Shown in pieces: positions 43,201 to 54,796 of a stretch of 64,000 bases of DNA. Each line of letters begins with the position of its first letter. Position 1 is the stretch's first letter. The translations under genes and the position numbers were made by a program. The DNA lies in NCBI GenBank assembly GCA_027422505.1, contig JAPQWV010000484.1, forward strand, positions 248,001-312,000. Direction: 5' to 3'. A model generated the notes under the pieces. It saw only the letters and a list, made by a program, of their open reading frames with translations. It did no database searches and was not told the origin of the DNA. Origin of the DNA: Craterostigma plantagineum (taxonomy: Eukaryota; Streptophyta; Magnoliopsida; Lamiales; Linderniaceae).

Positions 43201-43899
43201 AAAGTGATTCGTGAGGATGGTTGGTGCTGGCCTACGCGTAGCTCTACGGAATATATGGACATTGAGCCTTTACTTCCGCAGGTTCGACCAAGTGAGGAAG
43301 ACAAGGTTATATGGAGCGCATCACCCAATGGTACCTTCTCTACTCGATCGGCTAGGGAGAACATCCGTCTTCGAAGACCCAGAGTCACCTGGAACTCGCT
43401 CTTTGGCGGCCCTATTGCTATCCCAAGACATGAATTCATCCTTTGGCTTGCCATCAGAGACAGACTTGCGACGAGAGATAAGCCGTGGGTCGCGGCTAAG
43501 GCTGGGAGCTCATCCTGCCTCCTCTGCGACACCCAGGAGATCGAGACTACTCGGCATCTCTTCTTCGAGTGCCCCTTTTCCAGACGCTGCTTACGCCTTC
43601 TTTGCCGGAAATTGTGCTTTGGCTGGCCGATCAGGGATTGGACCGCTGGGATCAGGTGGGCGGCCCAACGCTGGAGGGGTAAACACTTAGCCAACTTGGG
43701 ACCGCGACATGCTCTAGGATCACTGGTCTACCACCTGTGGATGGAGCGCAACAAAAGATGGCACGATGGACGACGACGACAGCCAGGTCACATTATCGCT
43801 GATGTTGAAATGACACTTTGCCTACGTCTCTCTACCCTTCCTTCCAAGTATGCGCTCCAAATCTCTGCCCTACGGCGGAAGTGGCGCATTACTTGGTAG
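40289..43899 (+). pseudogene. LINE-6 ORF2: endonuclease, reverse transcriptase, zf-RVT; two lesions
   Basis: This ORF2 (about 1200 residues) is the enzyme that nicks the target and copies LINE RNA. ATG at 40289: MIPCAVWNTRGLNRVDHRW, IGLVETRVSEQNAS, SPWVVMGDFNAILDD. One base is missing near 40771, after which the frame 40774-43899 carries MAACFTASDL, FTWYNQQSG, STSDHSPL, LKDGDQCTSFFFKKVA, DNKSPGPDGFSAAFF, KDFRPISCCNVLYKVIS, FKIDIAKAYDRVEWDF (motif A), RQGDPISPYLF and SFADDILLFSHAD (motif C, FADD at 42361-42372). zf-RVT is complete with CLLCDTQEIETTRHLFFEC, and the end is LRRKWRITW. The only other break is a TAG at 43018, before WSWRQLLKL. All catalytic residues I can recognise are present. Two point changes and loss of ORF1 separate it from a functional copy. 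Confidence 0.92.
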
Positions 43900-44709
43900 A
43901 TCGGTGGGAGTGTGTTTTTTTGGTTGTTTGCTGCTTTGACCCGCAGGGTCGAAATGGGCCTGCCCTCAGCTTCCTCGAGTTGGATGCAGCATTTGGTGGG
44001 CTGAGATGTGATTCGCGTTGCCTTGGGGAAGTACCCTCCCTTTGTTCTCCTTTAAATCCACCTTTTTACCGCGTTTTTTGGCCTCTTCTGGTTGTCGGTT
44101 TGTCTGTTGTTTGGTGTTGCAGTTTGATTTTGGACCGATCTGCTGGGGCTTGGAACTTGACTGGCTGCCCCTCGGACTTACGTGTGGTGGATCTCTTTCG
44201 ATGGCTGGACTTGTTGATTCTTCTTGGATGGACTACCCACTTGCTCGCGTCGCTGATGGGCTTCATTTGCTGTTGGCCTCCCTGGCGGAAAGAAACAGGA
44301 GTAGGCGTCTACGCCTCCCCCCGACCGGACTTGCGGACGCAATGATGCGCCTCTTCCCATCCTATTGATAACTTCGGCACTGAAGTTGTCTTCCGCTGTG
44401 CTCTGGCACTTTTTCGCACCTCAACCGACTGCCCTGCTGGCACTACAACTGGTGCCAGAATCCTGTTGATTGTTTTGGATTGTGACATCTCCGTGCCTTT
44501 GTTACCATTTGTTTGGTATTTTCTCCTTTTGTCTTGTTGGCTTGGTCTTGTAGGGACCTGGTTGGTGTCCGGGCTGTTTTTGGTCTTGTTGTGCTGTCTG
44601 GTCGGTAGTCTGTTACCGCTTGTTGCGTCGTGAGCGTTATCATGTACGCTGTCCATGTACTCCTGTTTCTTTCGTTTAGTGAACACTTCCAAAAAAAAAA
44701 AAAGAAATA

Positions 44710-44916
44710 GCCGATGAGGCTTGGCTCTACTGGTCAAGCTGAGGCGCTTAGGGTCATGTTGGGAGAGGTCCTGGGTTCGAATCTCATCCCTGTGACATTT
44801 TCCTAAGCCTGCCCACATGGGCCCATACATGTGCGATTGACCTGGTCGTGCTGCTTTGCAGGTAGTGGGTCGGCCCCGGGTTTCACCATCGGCTTTCCCC
44901 GGTTACCAAAAAAAAA
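44710..44916 (+). mobile_element. SINE-2, same family as SINE-1
   Basis: About 207 bp starting GCCGATGAGG. A box TGGCTCTACTGGT (44722-44734), B box GGTTCGAATCT (44774-44784), shared box GGTAGTGGGTCGGCC and a nine-base poly(A). It follows the LINE-6 poly(A) after only six bases (GAAATA), so it inserted at or into that tail. No clear target duplication. Confidence 0.85.
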
Positions 44917-45090
44917 GATGTATAAGAAATGTGATAAGTGCATATATATGTATAATATGCGTGGAAGTGACGAGACCAGATGTACGCCCGTTTATGTATA
45001 AAGGTATTGTTGTAAAAAGGCAAAAAATTTTATGTGGAAAAATATAATAGCTGCGCGAATAAAGTAAAAGAAAACGGGACGTTACATGTA

Positions 45091-45103
45091 TGGTATCAGA
45101 GCC
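45091..45103 (+). other. Primer binding site of gypsy-1
   Basis: TGGTATCAGAGCC begins four bases after the LTR end at 45086 and is complementary to initiator tRNA-Met. Confidence 0.88.
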
Positions 45104-45181
45104 TAGGTTCTTAGGTTCTATAGACATTTGCATGGTATGTGCATTTTTATGGTCTGCTCTGAAATTCATTTTGCATATTTA

Positions 45182-46355
45182 GGAGAAGGGCAGTAAGTGA
45201 ATCATCGCATGTAGAACACGATGAACCTACGATAGGGGGAGGAGGAAGATCGGCTGTACCTGAATCTAATTCATCTCATACGCTTATGCATAATGAGCGT
45301 GAAAATCCCCTGACAATTCCCCGTGAAAGGCGATATGATAAACTTAGGAAATTGGGTGCTGTGGATTTTATGGGAACAATGGATCCTGCTGAGACAGAAA
45401 CGTGGCTAAAAAGAACATAAAGGGTTTTTAATATGATGCAGTGTACACCAGAGGAGAAGTTTGATTATGATGTGTCACTCTTACAAGGGCATGCATATGA
45501 ATGGTGGGAAACAGTTCCAGATAGTATGACACAACCTCCAGTGCTAACTTGGGAGGATTTCTTAAGAGAATCAACGACACCTATATGCCAGAAGTTTATA
45601 AGGATCAGAAGGAAAAGGAGTTCTTGGAACTTAAGCAAGGAAATAAATCTGTATTTGAATATGAGGTGTTGTTCAATCAGCTGTCCCGTTATGCTCCTCA
45701 TATGGTTGCTACTGAAAGAAACAAGTGTCGAAGATTTGAATCTGGACTTCGATATATGATTAAAAATCGTATCACTCCCTCTGATATGGAATCCTATGGC
45801 AGATTAAGGGCAGCAGCTATTCGTGCTGAAAAGTTAGAAATAGAATCGAAAATATCAAAGTAGTAAAAGGAGGGCAAGTGAAGAATCGTCGAGCAGAAAA
45901 TTGAAGAAGGTTGGTAATCCACCGAGATCGATGAACACACCGAGTGGTCCTGTCAGAAGCAGTATAGGTGGGACAAGAACTGTTGGACGAGGGACCGGAA
46001 TTCCCCAACCAATACCGGTGTGTGAACATTGTGGAATGAATCACACGGGTGTCTGTAGATGGCTCACTGGCGAATGATTCAAATGTGGTCAACGCGGACA
46101 TTTGGCTAGAAATTGTCCAATGTCACAAACGCAACCTACAGTGGATCAATCAAGAGTTAGCGGACCCTCCACTAATCGTGGAAGGGGAAGGGGCCGATAA
46201 TCATATAACACTGGTGCAGGAAGAGGAGAGTCTGGAGGACAAGCTTATGGACAGCCAGCACAGGGTCGAATTTTCATAATGACTCGTGAAGAAGCCAAAG
46301 AGGGGTCGCGTATAATTACGGGTAAGCTATCTATATGTGATATTGATGCATATGT
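45182..46355 (+). pseudogene. gag: Gypsy-1 gag and protease start
   Basis: The frame starts around RRRAVSESSHVEHDE without an ATG in place. Gag core: GAVDFMGTMDPAETETWLKR, TAA at 45418, FNMMQCTPEEKFDYDVSLLQ, HAYEWWETVP, then a one-base shift near 45570 to NDTYMPEVYKDQKEKEFLEL and LSRYAPHMVATERNKCRRFE. Further stops near 45861 precede two knuckles, CEHCGMNHTGVC and (stop)FKCGQRGHLARNC; the first Cys of the second is TGA at 46076. The frame ends MTREEAKEGSRIITGKLSIC and DIDAY at the copia-2 insertion. It is a dead copy, but it shows where gag passes into protease in this lineage. Confidence 0.82.
46351..46355 (+). repeat. Target site duplication of copia-2, left
   Basis: TATGT is repeated at 59890-59894. 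Removing copia-2 and one copy restores the gypsy frame DIDAYVLFDPGATHS. Confidence 0.9.
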
Positions 46356-48508
46356 TGTTAGGGATGTGACCTCGTAATGCCATTCGAGGATGTAATGAAT
46401 AGGGCATGTATTTAATAATCGATGTGTTATTCGCTATATATTTGAATAATGTATTCTTATACTATGAATGGAATTTATATTTATTATTTATTCTTTGAAA
46501 GGCATATTATTTATTTACCTATTAAGTCTTACTAGGCATCCGGTGAGACGGTAAATAAATAAATCTCATATATCGTGAGTTTAGTCACTAATTCTTATGG
46601 GATGAGAGAGGGGCACCGGTGAGCTATTATTCTCCGATATTAAATTAGTCCATAAGTTTTAGACATTAGTAGGGTGACTGAGCGTCAATTACGACTTATT
46701 TATTGATGACTCCTATATGGTTGTGCCAATCATTCGCTTGAGAAGCGGAAGGTCGTAACATTGGTATAAGTTGAATCAGGGGATTGACTTGTACTTGGAC
46801 ACGCAATCGACGATCACATGGACCTTATCGTTACTCTGGGTAGCGTCAATGATCGATCGATTGACTATAGTAGTGTGCGTGGACCTTAGACCGAAGGGTC
46901 TTTGATGGAGTTGACTTTGGGGTCTTGAGTTGTACTAGTATGCTAGGCCCATCTTGTTTGGGGACGAACATGGGTCGGCAACTACATGCGGTCTTGACAA
47001 CAAAGGGTAACTGCCGTGCTTAGACTATCGTGAGGGATTCACTGTCTTGTTAGTAACCAAGATATATGTCCTATGTATATTCGGGGACGGGAAATTACAA
47101 AGTCTTCGGCCGAAGCTATAAACTGACTCACGTGGGACGTGGGGAGCAGTTTAGTAATCTTGTCAGTCACGAATTTGTCATAGAGTCGAGTCTAGTGAGT
47201 TTGACGTAACCATGACTCTCACTCGAACGGGACATTTGTGAATGGTCTATACGTACGACGATAATCTATAGTCGGTTCGTAGATCGAAGATCATGCTCAA
47301 CACGGGATCTATTCGGTACCGCGGGATTGGCTAGGCGTTTACCGAATTCTTGGATTCCTCTCTTGCCGGGTTGAGACGAACCAAGAGACTCGGGCTTAAA
47401 ATGATCTCTGTGATAATGCCTAACTATTATGAGATGTAAATAGATTTAACAGTCTTAGAGATGTTAATAAAAATTTTGAATACAAGTTTTAGAAACTGTA
47501 TTTATATGGACGTAAATTTACGGAACAAAGTGATGAAGAATGAGGCGTAAATAGGGTTCACAACGATGAGCGAGGCTCGTCACAGTCGTGAAGCCTGTCT
47601 GCAAAGTTGCAGTAGCTTAAAAAATTCATATCTCACAATCTAGACCTCAGGTTGAGAATTCCTTTGTTCAGAATCAAGATTGGTGAGTCTTTTAAATATG
47701 CTTAAAATTTCAGGGCAATCGGACATCGTTTACCCTCGATCGGATCGAAACATGAAACTGCAGCAAAGCTGTCAGGGCAGTCACGGCCGTGACAACCTTT
47801 GCATGTGGCCGTGACACATGGCAGTGAGCTCGTTTTCTGTCCAGACAGTGTCACGGCCATGACAGACTTGACCTAGGCCGTGACCGACAGTTTTTTGGTC
47901 AATTTGAGCCAAATCAAATCCAATTTTGGTCCTTGTTCTTTTGTTAGACTTGTGGGACAATGTCTAAACATTAGATGACATAAATCAAAGGAATCAAACA
48001 AGAAATGAGTTATGTAGGACATGATCTCATTTAATTAAGGTTAAAATCATTTTCAAGGTTGAAAATGGAATTTTATGATTAGGCTTTGAGCTAATTTCGT
48101 CCATATGATAATTCCATACATTCTCACACTAAAAACTTGAGTTTAGAGAGTGGTGAGAGCTCCTTAGGTTGTCTTAGAGAAAACCCTAAGTGTGTTTGAG
48201 TTTCTAGTAAATCAAACACACTAAAACACATCTTTATAAAATATTCTTTACTTCCTCTAGCCATCCTTGGGGAGGTGAAGTTTGTGGTACGTCACGGGAT
48301 CGGCATGACTCTCTTCGGCACAGTTCGTGAGCTACGGGAGCTAAGGATATTAGCAACGAGGGTAAGATCTCTATTCCTTTATCTGTCTCATACATGCGTT
48401 TTCTTTATTTAACCGAGTATCCTAGGGAAACCGTAGGGGAACCAGGGAAATTTTTTAAATTCCGCTGCGTCCGGGGCGAGGCCTCGAGTCACCCGAGGTT
48501 ACCCAACA
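46356..48508 (+). repeat. 5' LTR of copia-2
   Basis: 2153 bp, TGTTAGGGATGTG to GGTTACCCAACA. It contains GTCACGGCCGTGAC at 47780-47793 and degenerate copies up to about 47885. Compared with the right LTR it has an extra stretch of about 34 bases near 47985-48020 and other small indels. Confidence 0.92.
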
Positions 48509-48509
48509 G

Positions 48510-48522
48510 TGGTATCAGAGCC
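48510..48522 (+). other. Primer binding site of copia-2
   Basis: TGGTATCAGAGCC, one base after the 5' LTR, complementary to initiator tRNA-Met. Confidence 0.9.
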
Positions 48523-49868
48523 ATAGGCTCGGTTCTAAGAAACGACATAAACGAGTCCGAAATGAACTCGGTTGTGCAAGTCACTAAGTCGCTCGAGCGT
48601 CATAGCATGAGTTGTACTTAGTTCGAATTTGTAAACCGAGTGCTCGCTTGGCCGGAGTTTGCCTAGTTGCGAGCTGTCCGACGTAGCGTAGCAACGTGGA
48701 GAGAAAACCCTAGTGGAGTCTCCTCACGGTTCGTAACTTAACACTTGGCTCGTAAGTCTAGGACTAGCCCAAATTTTGTTTCGGTTTCTTTGAGCATTTT
48801 GTTGTCGTGAACGTGTTTATGTTGTAATGTATGACACGTATTAAGACGTCGGCGTGGACTTAGGCTTTATTTCCGGCTGATATGTTAAGGGTGACAAGGT
48901 TCCTCCCGGTTTGTAATTTATTCGTTGATATACGGTGGGACAACTGATCCCCCCGTTTTGTACTTTATTTAATATTTAGAAAAATTAATTTTTGTACGAT
49001 GGCCGTACGAGTACGACACGGGTCCACGAGAAGGCCGTTCGAAGACTTGGAGGTCGTTCGAGAACATAGTGCGAAGCTGAAGAGATGTAATTTTAGAAAA
49101 ATAAATGTAGTAGAGTAGAAATAGTCCACGCAGACATATTCTCCCGGTTGGACTAAATACTAAGTGGGTAAAGGGACGGAGTTCCTGTCTTCTATCAAGC
49201 TCGAAACCATTGCGGCTTGAGTGTCGTGTGCGGTTTGTTCCGAGTTATCGGCGCCAATCATCTCACTCTTGTTGTAGTTGGTCCGGGTGCGTTAAGACAA
49301 TAAAGTCAAGCTCATTATTGAAACGACTTGGGTATATGTGCGGTTTGTTCCGATTTATCGGCGCCAAACATTTCACTTTCGGCGTGGATATTTTGTGTGA
49401 CTGTCTAAACGCCGCTCTCCGAAACATATTCACGCCTTATAAGGAGTTATCCTACTGGCGGGAATTTCTAAATGTTAGGATTGAGCCAGACGTTGATAGG
49501 TCACACTTAGACGGTATTTATCAATTATTTCTGTTAGGGTGAGGGTTCCTGACCGGAGACAAAGTTGTTGAAACACTCATGAGATGGACTCGTGTAAGAC
49601 ATGGGTTCGTGTGGGACACGGCACCGTCCGAGTTATGGGCCAACAAACTGTTAGGTTGAGGCACATTTCTGCGGAGCGGGGAAATCAACTCCACTATGAA
49701 ACTATCAACGAGGTTTCCGAATCTTTATCGGGAGAATGAGATTTTGAGAAAAATAGTGGGAGCCAAGCCAAATTGTTAAAGTCCTTATTTGTGCTTGTAG
49801 AATAATACGTTGACCCCTTCAATGCTTTATTTTTCTGCAGATTGTTTTCTTTCTTGTTTGTATACAAA
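48523..49868 (+). other. Long untranslated leader of copia-2
   Basis: About 1.35 kb between PBS and gag with no credible ORF. A 41-bp direct repeat beginning TGTGCGGTTTGTTCCGA lies at 49227-49267 and 49337-49377, each with TTATCGGCGCCAA inside (GGCGCC is palindromic). These could be RNA packaging or dimerisation signals, which is only a guess. Confidence 0.6.
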
Positions 49869-50552
49869 ATGACGTCACCATTCAATTTACTGATCACGCA
49901 AAATCGTTTGGAGGGTCCAAACCTTGCGGACTGGCTCCGTAACTTGAGGATAGTCCTCACTCTAGAACGCCTAGAGTATGTCCTTGAGGGACCCATACCA
50001 CTTGAACCCCAAGAGGGTGCGAGTGAAGCTGACAGGGAATATTATGCCAAATGGATGGCTGATAGTGCCCGTGTCAAGGCTTATATATTAGCTGGGGTGA
50101 ATAATGATCTGCAGCGCCAGCATGAGGGTATGCAAATGCGCGAGATATTGATCCATCTGAAGGAGTTGTACGGCGAGCAGTCGAGATCGTCTCAATATCG
50201 TGGTGCCGACAATCTCTTTCATACCAAGATGACTGAGGGCGCAGATGTCGCAGCACATGTGCGTAAGCTCATTGGGTACATCGAGGAACTAAGCTCTCTC
50301 GGTTGTCCCATTCACAACGAGCTTCTGATTGACCTGATCCTTCAGTCACTCCCAGCTCATTTGCTCAGTTTATTATAAACTATAATCTGAGCGATAGGAG
50401 ATTTTCGCTTCCTGAACTCATGAACACGTTGGTTCAGACTCAGCGTGAGCTAAAGAAAGGAAAGGGAAAAGAGGTTGCGCTTGTTGCGACTATAAGGTCT
50501 AAAAGATCTAAGTCGAACAAGCCCAAGCCCAAACCCAATTAGCTAAAAGGAG
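49869..50552 (+). pseudogene. gag: Copia-2 gag
   Basis: ATG at 49869 (MTSPFNLLITQNRLEGPNLA). Copia gag core: DWLRNLRIVLTLERLEYVLE, AYILAGVNNDLQRQH, YRGADNLFHTKMTEGADVAA, LIGYIEELSSLGCPI, LLIDLILQSLP. A one-base shift near 50360 moves the frame to FIINYNLSDRRFSLPELMNT, and a TAG at 50540 follows a Lys/Pro-rich linker. The zinc knuckle CLHCQELGHWKRDC (50614-50655, all four ligands) lies just beyond in the downstream frame. The product would form the particle shell. Two small lesions prevent synthesis of one protein. Confidence 0.85.
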
Positions 50553-50578
50553 GGATTAACAAAAAGGGCAAGGCAAAA

Positions 50579-51093
50579 ATGAACGTGCCTAAAGTTCCGA
50601 AGGCGACTGATAGGTGCCTTCACTGCCAAGAGCTGGGCCATTGGAAAAGGGACTGCCCCAAGCTTCGAGCTTCTGGGGCATTAGGTAAAGTTTTAGAAAC
50701 TTATTGTTCATTTACTGTATTTTCCACTTCGTGGATTCTTGACTCAGGAGCTAGTGCTCACATTTGTGTTTTGAACCAGGGTCTGGAACGAAGTAGGAAG
50801 CTGGCGGAATGAGAAGTCTTGATCAACGTTGGTAGCGGACATAGTGTACCTGCTAGTCATGTTGGATCGAAGACTCTTGTATTAAGTTCTGGACATGTAT
50901 TATATTTATCCGATGTACTTGTATTGCCCAAGGGGCTGAAAAATATTATTTCTATTCCGGCTTTGAGTAAGAATGGTTCTGAATTTCGGTTCAATAATAA
51001 TATTTGTGATATTTATTTTGGAAATAAATACGTCAGAAATGCAACGTTAATAAATGGTTTATATTACGTTAATGTCCAGGAACATGCGAATAT
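50579..51093 (+). pseudogene. pol: Copia-2 zinc knuckle and aspartic protease
   Basis: The open frame starts at the zinc knuckle and continues to WILDSGASAHI at about 50731-50763, an intact DSGA catalytic motif, the only intact protease triad of the four LTR elements with a protease here. A TGA after RKLAE at 50810 is followed in the same frame by INVGSGHSVPASHVGSKTLV, LSDVLVLPKGLKNIISIPAL and LINGLYYVNVQEHANI. The frame is cut by LINE-7 and continues at 55225 with VTDKCNLELNKKY. It processes the polyprotein in related elements. Confidence 0.85.
51083..51093 (+). repeat. Target site duplication of LINE-7, left
   Basis: CATGCGAATAT recurs exactly at 55214-55224. Joining across it restores the copia-2 frame. 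Confidence 0.9.
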
Positions 51094-51254
51094 TTTTTTG
51101 GTATAAAGTCCCGTATATATAGATAGAAGGAAAAGAATACAAGATGGGTGGGAGCGGTACTCCGCACAATCAACCAGTAACAGGCTACTGGGTACAACTC
51201 AAATGGGAAGCATCCCTACTATCTACCATGCAACTCTACAAAGTCGTCGTATAG

Positions 51255-54200
51255 CTAAACGCTGAAGATCATACTTAGTAGAAATTCCACTAATACGCAT
51301 GGTGTCCAGTGTAAGCACACAACCAACAAGCCGATCAGGGGACGTAGTAGTTCCTTCCTTCCAGCGCCTGTTCCTCGCCTGCCAGATATGGTAGACAAGT
51401 ACGCTAGCACATGTCTATACGCCGCGTGAACAAGATGTCGCCCTCGCCATCTAGTCGCCGCCCACCGAATACCCTCTCTCCACTCACTAAACAGCCACGA
51501 CCATCGAATACGTCTCCTCAACAACCGAAGACACCTGCGTGAATATGCACAATCGAAAAAGAGGTGCTAAACCGTCTCGTAATGCAGCTCGTCACAGAGG
51601 ATACACGCAGGCGTACCCGCCCTCTTAGCAACCCAAGGCTTATCTCTAGTCGCCAACCGATCTTGTATCCCTAGCCAGAGGATGACATCATGACGTGGTA
51701 GCTTCAGTGGCCCTCCAAATAGGGTACCCCAACATACTGGTTCCTGTCTGAATCGAATCGCTTCCCTCGCCGACTTTGCAGTCATAATCCCCGTCGATGA
51801 TCCTGTCCAAATCACCCCATCCTGTTCACCCCGCACCACCTGAGGAAGAAGGCGACTAATCTCGATATACTCGACAGACCCTTGCCCAGGCCAGTTCCAT
51901 CCCTGGGCACCACTCACCACATTCAGTCGTGAATCAGCAGGTAGACCCATCGCAATAGGCCCTCGAGGAAACCTCTCTAGTAACGGGGTACGCAGAAGCC
52001 AAGGATCCTTCCACAGCCATATGCCCGATCCATCCGCTACCCTAAAGGTAATAAGTGTACGTATCAATGGTCGCAACTGCAGCATCTTCCTCCAGCTCCA
52101 TGCATCATTTGGCGAGATGGTCAGATCCCACACCGATCGAGAGTGTAGTCGTGTCCTATAAAGCCACTCAACCCAAATCGAATTAGTGGCTCTTGTGATG
52201 ACACTCCATAGATGCTTCATTAGAAGTGCCTTGTTGTCTGTCTCGATGGATCTGATGCCCATACCTCCTTCAGACATTGGTAGACATAGGACTTCCCAAA
52301 CAACCTTAGCCGTCGAAGAAACTTCCTAAATCGCATCTCCAGCGCTCGGACAACGCCTTTAGGAAGCAAGAATACCCCCGACCAATACGCATGCATGGCC
52401 TGAAGAACCGACTTAACAAGCTGGATTCTTCCGGCGTACGACAACGATCGATTAAGCCATGACCCGATGCGCTGATCCACTCGCTGAAGTAGCGGTGCAC
52501 AGTCCGCTATGGAAAGTCGCGTAGTAATAAGTGGTACTCCAAGGTAGCGTACTGGAAGATGTCCTATCCGATATCCCATAAGTGACTGAATCTGAATGGT
52601 CCGCCCTTCTGCCCACCGTGAAAGGTACATCTCGCTCTTGTCCGGATTGGGGTGTAATCCAGTCAAAGACGCAAAGCGCCCTAGAGCGTTCTTCAGTACG
52701 TTGATCGACACAGCATCTGCATGGCTGAAGAGAAGCAGATCATCCGCGAAAGCCAGTGATGCCAATCTCAATGATTCGCGGCGCCAATGGTAAGTAAACC
52801 TCGGCTCCTCCGAAATGCACAGTGATACCATCCCATGAAGGATCTCCATAACCAATGTAAAAAGATACGGCGATATGGGGTCTCCCTGTCAAAGTCCTCT
52901 CTTCCCCGCAAAGAACCCAACCACCTGGCCATTCAGATTAAGTGAGAAAGCTGTCGTCGTCACGCATGTCCTAATCCACCCAATAAAGGTCGGGTGAAAG
53001 CTCATAGCCTCAAGCACAGCCAGTAAAAAACTCCACTCCACCTTATCATACGCCTTCGCCAGATCGATCTTAAACATTGCCCGGGGTGGCCTCCCCTTCG
53101 ACTTATACCCAAGGCAAAGTTCCTGGGCCAGCAACACATTGTCACTGATGCGACGACCCGGTATAAAAGCCGCCTGCGTCCCATGCACCAACCCAGGTAG
53201 AAAAGGCTTAAGTTTGTTCGCCAAAATCTTGGAGATGACCTTGTATAACACATTGCAGCACGAAATAGGTCGAAATTCCGTCACACGGCGTGGTGTCTCT
53301 ACCTTTGGGATGAGCGTGATAAGAGTGCTATTGATCCCCTTAAGTAGTTTACCCGTCGCAAAGAAGTCCTGTACAGCCCTCACGACGTCCTCTCCCACCG
53401 TGGTCCATGCCGCCTTGAAAAAGGCGACAGTATACCCGTCGGGTCCCGGCGCCTTCTCATCCCCCATAGAGAAAAGCGCCTCTCGTACTTCCCTCCCATC
53501 CACAGGGCCGATCATGGATTGTGCATCTGCTGGGGATAGCGTGGACGTCACAGGCTCCGAGTGTACCGACTTTCCTAATAGATCCTGGTAAAACCGTATC
53601 ATCTCAGCCTCCACCTGATGCGGCTCTTCCAATAAGGCCCCCGTCGCATCTTCAAGAGAGACAATACTATTGCGTGCCCGCCGCATGGCCACCCTACGAA
53701 AGAAATAAGACGAACACTGATGCCCATCCTTCAGCCAAGCAAGCTTAGCCCTTTGCGACAAAGCCGTATGCTCCACCTCCACTGCCTTAGCATAGAGTGA
53801 ACGGCACAGCCGCTCAAGGTCAAAAAACAGCCCCTCATGTGGATAGCGTGACGAGAAATCATGTGCAAGATCAAGGAACCGCTTAGCCTCAAAAACATTC
53901 GCCGCTAAATCCCCTTTGGCCCTCCTCATCTGTTGAAAAATTGGCTTCAGCAGCTTCAACCGTTGCTTGACGACGAACATAGGAAACCCACGAAGAGGTA
54001 TGCTCCAAATACGTTGAACCTGCTCCATGAACACCACGTCCTTCGTCAAGAAATTTTCAAATCCAAATGTGACCTTGCGATGTTGCGGCGTATCTGCGCC
54101 CAAAAGAATGGGCGAGTGGTCTGATGATGATGGAAGTGCGCATCGACATAAAGTGTCCGAGAATCGGGCAAACCACTGGGGGTTGCCCACAATACGATCG

Positions 54201-54796
54201 AGCCTCCTCCAAACTCCCGCAGCACCCCTCTGCTGGTTGTACCACGTGAACACCTGACCCGTGGTAGGTATAGTCGTAAGATCCGCCCCCACCAGGCATG
54301 CTTGAAACTCCTCCATATCTTGCCTAGCTGGGGCTCCCCCTCGTCCTTCACCCGTGTGCAATATAGCATTGAAGTCCCCCAAGGCCATCTATGCATCCGC
54401 CACACGATGGGACATAGATCTCAAGTCATCCCACAAAGGAAGTCTTTCCTCCCTCCTAGACTTCCCATATACCACAGAGACAAATAGTATCTCCCTCGTC
54501 GCCTTGGACACAATCCGACAATGAACAGCCTGAGACGAGAACTCGAGAATATCCACTGTCAAAATCAAAGGATCCCACCCCACCCAGATTCGCGTACCTG
54601 GACCCTCATCATAGTCGAAAAACCAGCTCCATCGTGCTCTAGTGCCACTCGAAATCCTCCCCGCATAAGACTCAGCAACACGTGTTTCCAGAAGACCAAT
54701 CATACATAACTGTTCATGTGCTATCAACTCCCCCACCGCCCTCCTGTGGTCTTGCTTGTTAAGACCACGAACGTTCCACGCACCCAACGCTATGAA
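51255..54796 (-). pseudogene. LINE-7 ORF2: endonuclease, RT, zf-RVT with several lesions
   Basis: It begins GAWNVRGLNKQDHRRAVGEL; the expected ATGA start reads ATAG, so the start codon is lost. MIGLLETRVAES and VSVVYGKSRREERLPLWDDL follow. TAG at 54387 replaces a Trp before MALGDFNAILHTGEGRGG. The frame 54388-52889 is open for 499 codons: FTWYNQQRGAAGVWRRLDR, SSSDHSPI, LKDGHQCSSYFFRRVA, EKAPGPDGYTVAFF, FRPISCCNVLYKVIS, FKIDLAKAYDKVEWSF. TGA replaces Arg in GLRQGDPIS at 52889. RT motif C is intact (LAFADDLLLFSHAD). A shift near 52300, a TAG at 51564 (ETV, stop, HLFFDC) and a shift near 51370 follow. The zf-RVT Cys/His set is readable. Inactive, with catalytic residues preserved. Confidence 0.9.

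Larger units (their letters stand above)
40034..44703 (+). mobile_element. LINE-6: best preserved LINE of the window
   Basis: 5'-truncated inside ORF1 (from about WQRATNKEKGK), with the whole of ORF2, a roughly 790-bp 3' UTR (43900-44690) and a 13-base poly(A) (44691-44703). SINE-2 follows directly. It sits in the gypsy-1 LTR. ORF2 has one frameshift and one stop. I could not find a convincing target duplication, partly because SINE-2 obscures the right flank. Confidence 0.88.
37304..45086 (+). repeat. 5' LTR of gypsy-1, split by SINE-1, LINE-6 and SINE-2
   Basis: The right end is clear: GGGACGTTACA at 45086 followed by a primer binding site at 45091. LTR sequence is 37304-39544, 39767-40033 and 44917-45086. 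The left end is not resolved; LINE-5 homology stops at about 37303 but the first TG candidate is TGTAGGATAAGG near 37351. CATCGGAACATTGGAGGTAAGG at about 38229 resembles CATCGAAGTTGGTGAG in S2. A CpG-motif array fills 37760-39330. AT-rich flanks such as 37310-37460 repeat ATTCATGCATTCATAT. Confidence 0.65.

Noticed and set aside
43818..44345. 175-codon ORF rich in Leu and Trp after LINE-6
   Set aside because: It overlaps the ORF2 end and the 3' UTR; no homology to the other LINEs at protein level and no start context.
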